Translations under genes and position numbers: made by a program | Source of the DNA: Hydrogenibacillus schlegelii | GTDB lineage: Bacteria; Bacillota; Bacilli; Thermicanales; DSM-22653 | Direction of reading: 5' to 3' | Assembly: GCF_001653195.1 (NCBI RefSeq) | Contig: NZ_JXBB01000055.1 | Coordinates: 62,001 to 126,000 of the forward strand | DNA: 64,000 bases | The notes under the pieces: generated by a model | Databases searched by the model: none | What the model was told of the DNA's origin: nothing | Seen by the model: only the letters and a program-made list of their open reading frames with translations | Shown here: positions 61,320-64,000 of the stretch, piece by piece | How the letters are laid out: each line of letters starts with the position of its first letter | Position numbering within the stretch: position 1 is the stretch's first letter

Positions 61320-61883
61320 TCAGACCTCCGCCAGGACGCGATAGGCGTGGGGCGGGTGGTCGGCCGCCTCGGCGCGAAAGCCCGCCGCCGCGAGCGCCGC
61401 AAGCAGCCGCTCCCGGGGGAGCCGCTCCTCGAGGGGCGGACCGACGGGCATCGGCCGAGCGTCCCACTCGACGACGAGGAGCCGGCCGCCCGGCCGAAGA
61501 AGCCGACGGATCTCCGCCAAGGCCGCGGAAAGATCCGGCACTTCATGCAGCACGAAGGCGGCGATCGCCCGATCGACGGCGCGATCCGGCAGGGGGATCG
61601 GCGCCGCCGGCGAGCGCACCGGACGGACGTTCGATGCCCCCGCCGATCGGGCGTTTTCCGCCAGATGTTCGAGCATCTCCGGCGCGATATCGATGCCGTA
61701 GACGGTGCCCCGGGTCCGCCGGGCCGCCGGCAGGGTGAAAAAACCCGGCCCGCACCCGACGTCGGCGACATCGTCCGCCGGACCGATGGCGAGCAGGTCC
61801 AGAAGCGCCTCCGGCCGGAGCGCCTCCCGGCGCTCCGGCGCCATCAGGCGGTCGGCGCGGCGCGGATCAAACCGGCGTCCCAT
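61320..61883 (-). CDS. class I SAM-dependent methyltransferase
   Basis: A 187-residue methyltransferase. Motif I is VADVGCGPGFFTLPAA, followed by VYGIDIAPEMLEHLAENA, then AFVLHEVPDLSAALAEIRRLLRPGGRLLVVEWD, a layout shared with UbiE-type enzymes. The ATG at 61883 follows GGGAGG. It is downstream of the DUF302 gene on the same strand; the substrate cannot be told. Confidence 0.85.
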   Translation of the reverse strand: MGRRFDPRRADRLMAPERREALRPEALLDLLAIGPADDVADVGCGPGFFTLPAARRTRGTVYGIDIAPEMLEHLAENARSAGASNVRPVRSPAAPIPLPDRAVDRAIAAFVLHEVPDLSAALAEIRRLLRPGGRLLVVEWDARPMPVGPPLEERLPRERLLAALAAAGFRAEAADHPPHAYRVLAEV

Positions 61884-61950
61884 GGCGTGCCTCCCGTCGC
61901 GTCCCGAACGAACGTCTCTTCCGGCCGCCCCGATGCCTCGGAATCGCGCC

Positions 61951-62334
61951 TCACTTCGCCGCCTCGATCGCCTGGATGAGGGCTTGCTCGACCCGCTCGG
62001 CGATCGGCCGGAGCTCCGGACGCTCGACGAGGTCCATGAGCACCGGCGGTTTCGGCAGGCCGATCTTCGTCTTCCCGCCGTCTTCGTACACGACGATCTT
62101 GCACGGGAGGAAGTAACCGGCTTCGACCGCCGTATCGACCGCCGCTTTGGCCTCGTGCGGGTTGCACACTTCGAGCACCCGGTACGGCCGGTCCATCGCC
62201 AGCCCTTTGGATCGGAGCGTCTCGGTGAGGTCGAGCTGCCAGAGGATGCCGAAGCGGTGTTCCTTGAGCGCCTCGCCAAGGGCGGCGATCGCTTCCTCAA
62301 CGGACTTCGTCGTCTCGACGGTATAGTGGAACAT
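61951..62334 (-). CDS. DUF302-domain protein
   Basis: A 127-residue protein that begins FHYTVETTKSVEEAIAALGEALKEHRFGILWQLDLTETLRSKG and contains VLEVCNPHEAKAAVDTAVEAGYFLPCKIVVYED, the DUF302 core with two conserved cysteines (VCNP and LPCK). The function is not established; the domain often co-occurs with sulfur and metal-stress genes. ATG at 62334 gives AAGGAG an 8-base spacing; an ATG at 62340 would be too close. It has its own promoter. Confidence 0.88.
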   Translation of the reverse strand: MFHYTVETTKSVEEAIAALGEALKEHRFGILWQLDLTETLRSKGLAMDRPYRVLEVCNPHEAKAAVDTAVEAGYFLPCKIVVYEDGGKTKIGLPKPPVLMDLVERPELRPIAERVEQALIQAIEAAK

Positions 62335-62404
62335 CGCCATCGCTCCTTTCTCCATCCCGGCCCGCACGACGCCCGTCCGGCCGAGCGTCGGGGCTTTTCG
62401 TCGT

Positions 62405-62432
62405 TATTGTAAAACAAAGCGCCCATCCGTAA
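62405..62432 (-). promoter_or_regulatory. promoter of the DUF302 gene
   Basis: TTTACG (62432-62427), a 16-bp spacer and TACAAT (62410-62405) on the minus strand. Confidence 0.55.
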
Positions 62433-62539
62433 AACCCCTGACCCGATCCGCCCCCCGATCGCCCCTAGGGCCAAAGCGGCCACTCCGCCCGGATCTTCGC
62501 GGCGATCCGGGATCGACGGCCGCCTTTGTCACCGCGAGG

Positions 62540-63319
62540 TCAAAACAGCATATCCGACCAGATCTTCCCCGCCGTCGCCACGATGAGGACGGCGAGGATG
62601 CCCTGCAGCACCTTCGTGTTCACCTTCGTGCTGAGCCGCGCGCCGATCGGAGCCGCGAGGACGCTGGCGACGATCATGATCACGCTCGGCCAAAAGAGCA
62701 CGTCGCCCGCCAGCACCTTCCCGACCGTCGAGCCGATCGACGAGATGAACGTCACCGCAAGCGACGTCGCGATCGTCATCCGCGTCGGGATCTTCAGCAC
62801 GAGGAGCATCACCGGCACGAGGATAAACGCGCCGGCGGCGCCGACGATGCCGGAGGCGACGCCGACCAAAAACGCCGACACGGCCGCCAGCGGCCGGCTG
62901 AACGTCACCTGCTCGAGCGGAACGTCGTCAAGCCCTTTTTTCGGCACGAACATCATCGCCGCCGCGATCGTCGCCAGCACGGCGTAGACGAAGTTGATGG
63001 CATCGCCGCTCAAAAACTTTCCCCCGAAAGCGCCGACGAAACTCCCGATGATGATGGCGACGCCCATCGTGGCGATGAGGGGCTTGTTCAGCACCTTTTC
63101 CTTCCGGAGGGCAAAGACGCCGGAAAGCGTGGCAAAAAACACCTGGACCGCGCTGATGCCCGACACCTCGTGGGCCGTAAAGGACCCGACGCCGAGAAGC
63201 GGCGGGATGTAGAGGAGCATCGGATACTTGACGATCGACCCGCCGATCCCGACGAGGCCGGAGATGAACGACCCGACGAAGCCGATCCAAAAGAGCGTCA
63301 CGCCAAGACCAAGCGTCAT
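62540..63319 (-). CDS. TauE/SafE (TSUP) family exporter
   Basis: A 259-residue membrane protein with about eight segments in two repeats, each opening with a Gly-rich motif (GLVGIGGSIVKYPMLLY and GVASGIVGAAGAFILVPVMLL). Family members export sulfite, thiosulfate or organosulfonates. The context after a rhodanese supports a sulfur oxyanion. AAGGAGG starts at the end of a terminator-like U-run (63334), so its level probably depends on read-through from the rhodanese gene. Confidence 0.9.
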   Translation of the reverse strand: MTLGLGVTLFWIGFVGSFISGLVGIGGSIVKYPMLLYIPPLLGVGSFTAHEVSGISAVQVFFATLSGVFALRKEKVLNKPLIATMGVAIIIGSFVGAFGGKFLSGDAINFVYAVLATIAAAMMFVPKKGLDDVPLEQVTFSRPLAAVSAFLVGVASGIVGAAGAFILVPVMLLVLKIPTRMTIATSLAVTFISSIGSTVGKVLAGDVLFWPSVIMIVASVLAAPIGARLSTKVNTKVLQGILAVLIVATAGKIWSDMLF

Positions 63320-63333
63320 CGCCCCTCCTCCTT

Positions 63334-63360
63334 AAAAAAGCGTGCCGCTTCCGCGGCACG
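63334..63360 (-). terminator. terminator-like hairpin between rhodanese and TauE genes
   Basis: CGTGCCGC / GCGGCACG (63360-63353 and 63348-63341) with loop GGAA, then C and six U. Confidence 0.8.
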
Positions 63361-63382
63361 GCTTTTGTCAGGCAGCCGACGC

Positions 63383-63706
63383 CTACTCGATCTCCCCGTC
63401 CCAGCTGATCATGCCGCCGGCCAGGTTTTTTACCTTGGAAAAACCGTTCGCCTGAAGGAACTGGGCGGCGTAAAAGCTCCGGCTGCCGCTCCGGCAGACA
63501 AGGATCGCTTCCTTTTCCGGATCGATCTCATGGAGCCGGCGGGGAAGCTGAGACAGCGGGATGTTGATCGCGCCCGGGATCTTGCCCGTGACAACCTCCA
63601 TCGGCTCCCGAACGTCGATGATGAGGAGGTCCTCCCCCTGCTTAAGCCGCGCCTTCAGCTCATCCGGCGTGATCTCCGGGATGCCTGCCGGTTGCCGCGA
63701 AAACAT
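63383..63706 (-). CDS. single-domain rhodanese sulfurtransferase
   Basis: Moves sulfane sulfur through a cysteine persulfide. The 107 residues have EITPDELKARLKQGEDLLIIDVREPMEVVTGKIPGAINIPLSQLP and the active-site loop CRSGSRS (Cys71). ATG at 63706 follows GAAGGGGG. The ATG at 63793 in the same frame coincides with the predicted transcript start and has no ribosome-binding site, so it is unlikely. The gene leads a transcript into the TauE exporter behind a CstR-like operator. Confidence 0.92.
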   Translation of the reverse strand: MFSRQPAGIPEITPDELKARLKQGEDLLIIDVREPMEVVTGKIPGAINIPLSQLPRRLHEIDPEKEAILVCRSGSRSFYAAQFLQANGFSKVKNLAGGMISWDGEIE

Positions 63707-63763
63707 GCGTTTTTTCGCCCCCTTCGGACGAACATCCGCAACGCGCGGATGCCTCGACCAATT

Positions 63764-63781
63764 AATACCCATACAGGTATT
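63764..63781. promoter_or_regulatory. CsoR/CstR-like operator
   Basis: AATACCCATACAGGTATT has 6-bp arms AATACC / GGTATT about a 6-base centre. It lies at about +12 to +29 of the rhodanese transcript. CsoR-family persulfide sensors bind similar TACC/GGTA pseudo-palindromes. The regulator gene is not in the window. Confidence 0.5.
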
Positions 63782-63799
63782 GGTCTTGTTCAAACTAAG

Positions 63800-63827
63800 A
63801 TTATAGGAGAAACCCGGGATGTGTCAA
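63800..63827 (-). promoter_or_regulatory. consensus sigma-A promoter of the rhodanese gene
   Basis: TTGACA (63827-63822), a 16-bp spacer and TATAAT (63805-63800), both perfect hexamers on the minus strand. Confidence 0.85.
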
Positions 63828-63954
63828 GCCGGGTTTCCCCTGAAAAAGGTCGGGGGGCCCGGAAAAGAGGACGTGGAGGCGTGCGGATCGATCCCGCGCC
63901 GCGCCGGGCTGCCCGGAAAAGCGCGACGGAAAATAGACCGATTGTTCGCTCGGC

Positions 63955-63993
63955 TTTACAGATCGTTTACAGTTCGTTGACCATGGCTTCACA
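63955..63993 (+). promoter_or_regulatory. second PhoP-box array at the right edge
   Basis: TTTACA (63955), TTTACA (63966), TTGACC (63977) and TTCACA (63988) with exact 5-base spacers. The array runs toward the window edge, so the controlled gene should lie just outside on the plus strand. Confidence 0.75.
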
Positions 63994-64000
63994 TTCTTTA

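Noticed and set aside
63801-63992. A 63-codon minus-strand frame at the right edge
   Set aside because: It overlaps the consensus rhodanese promoter and the PhoP-box array and has no ribosome-binding site.

Overview
The window reads as a chromosomal segment of a high-GC, thermophilic, flagellated, spore-former-type Bacillales (Firmicutes). The reasons are as follows. Gene order closely follows Bacillus: cggR-gapA-pgk-tpiA-gpmI-eno; Nudix-rapZ-yvcK-whiA-crh; trxB next to a TPR gene; lgt-hprK-uvrA-uvrB-minJ-ctpB; ftsEX; hpf-secA-prfB. Crh (Gln15, Ser46) and HprK are both present. Shine-Dalgarno sequences are strong, and starts are often GTG or TTG. A TtuA/TtuB tRNA-thiolation pair points to a thermophile. 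A Hydrogenibacillus-like organism would fit, but that name is inference. No insertion sequence, prophage, CRISPR array or rRNA was seen.

Layout. 1-901: DeoR regulator. 1004-8860: glycolytic operon on the minus strand, with a consensus promoter and a CggR-type operator. 8945-10230: tRNA-Arg(CCG), a small unknown gene and clpP. 10250-18060: spore-type LysM-GH18 protein, crh, whiA, yvcK, rapZ, Nudix, trxB, TPR protein. 18285-24980: histidine operon in the order hisZ-G-A-F-IE-D-B, with no hisH or hisC and with divergent HisB and HisD. 25031-37633: lgt, hprK, uvrA, uvrB, minJ-like, ctpB, M23 peptidase, ftsX, ftsE. 38045-45289: acetyltransferase, orphan substrate-binding lipoprotein, prfB with its programmed frameshift, secA, hpf, cold-shock gene. 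45452-48240: lipoprotein, ttuA, ttuB and a DUF523/TudS desulfidase. 48432-54894 (plus strand): a PhoP-box array, a UgpB/A/E-type ABC importer, a TraX-like protein and an APC permease. 55094-60033: two deoxynucleoside kinases, then yaaR, fliT-like, fliS, fliD, flaG behind a sigma-D promoter. 60272-63827: EamA transporter, methyltransferase, DUF302, TauE/SafE exporter and rhodanese behind a CstR-like operator. 63955-64000: a second PhoP-box array pointing out of the window.

Three themes tie the genes together. Carbon control is represented by CggR, HprK, Crh, YvcK and a cre-like site before hpf. Sulfur handling is represented by TtuA/TtuB, TudS, rhodanese and TauE. Phosphate control is represented by two independent arrays of TTxACx hexamers at an exact 11-bp period, one of them before the Ugp-type importer. 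Four same-strand junctions place a hairpin with a U-run directly before the next gene's ribosome-binding site, which may set gene dosage within transcripts.
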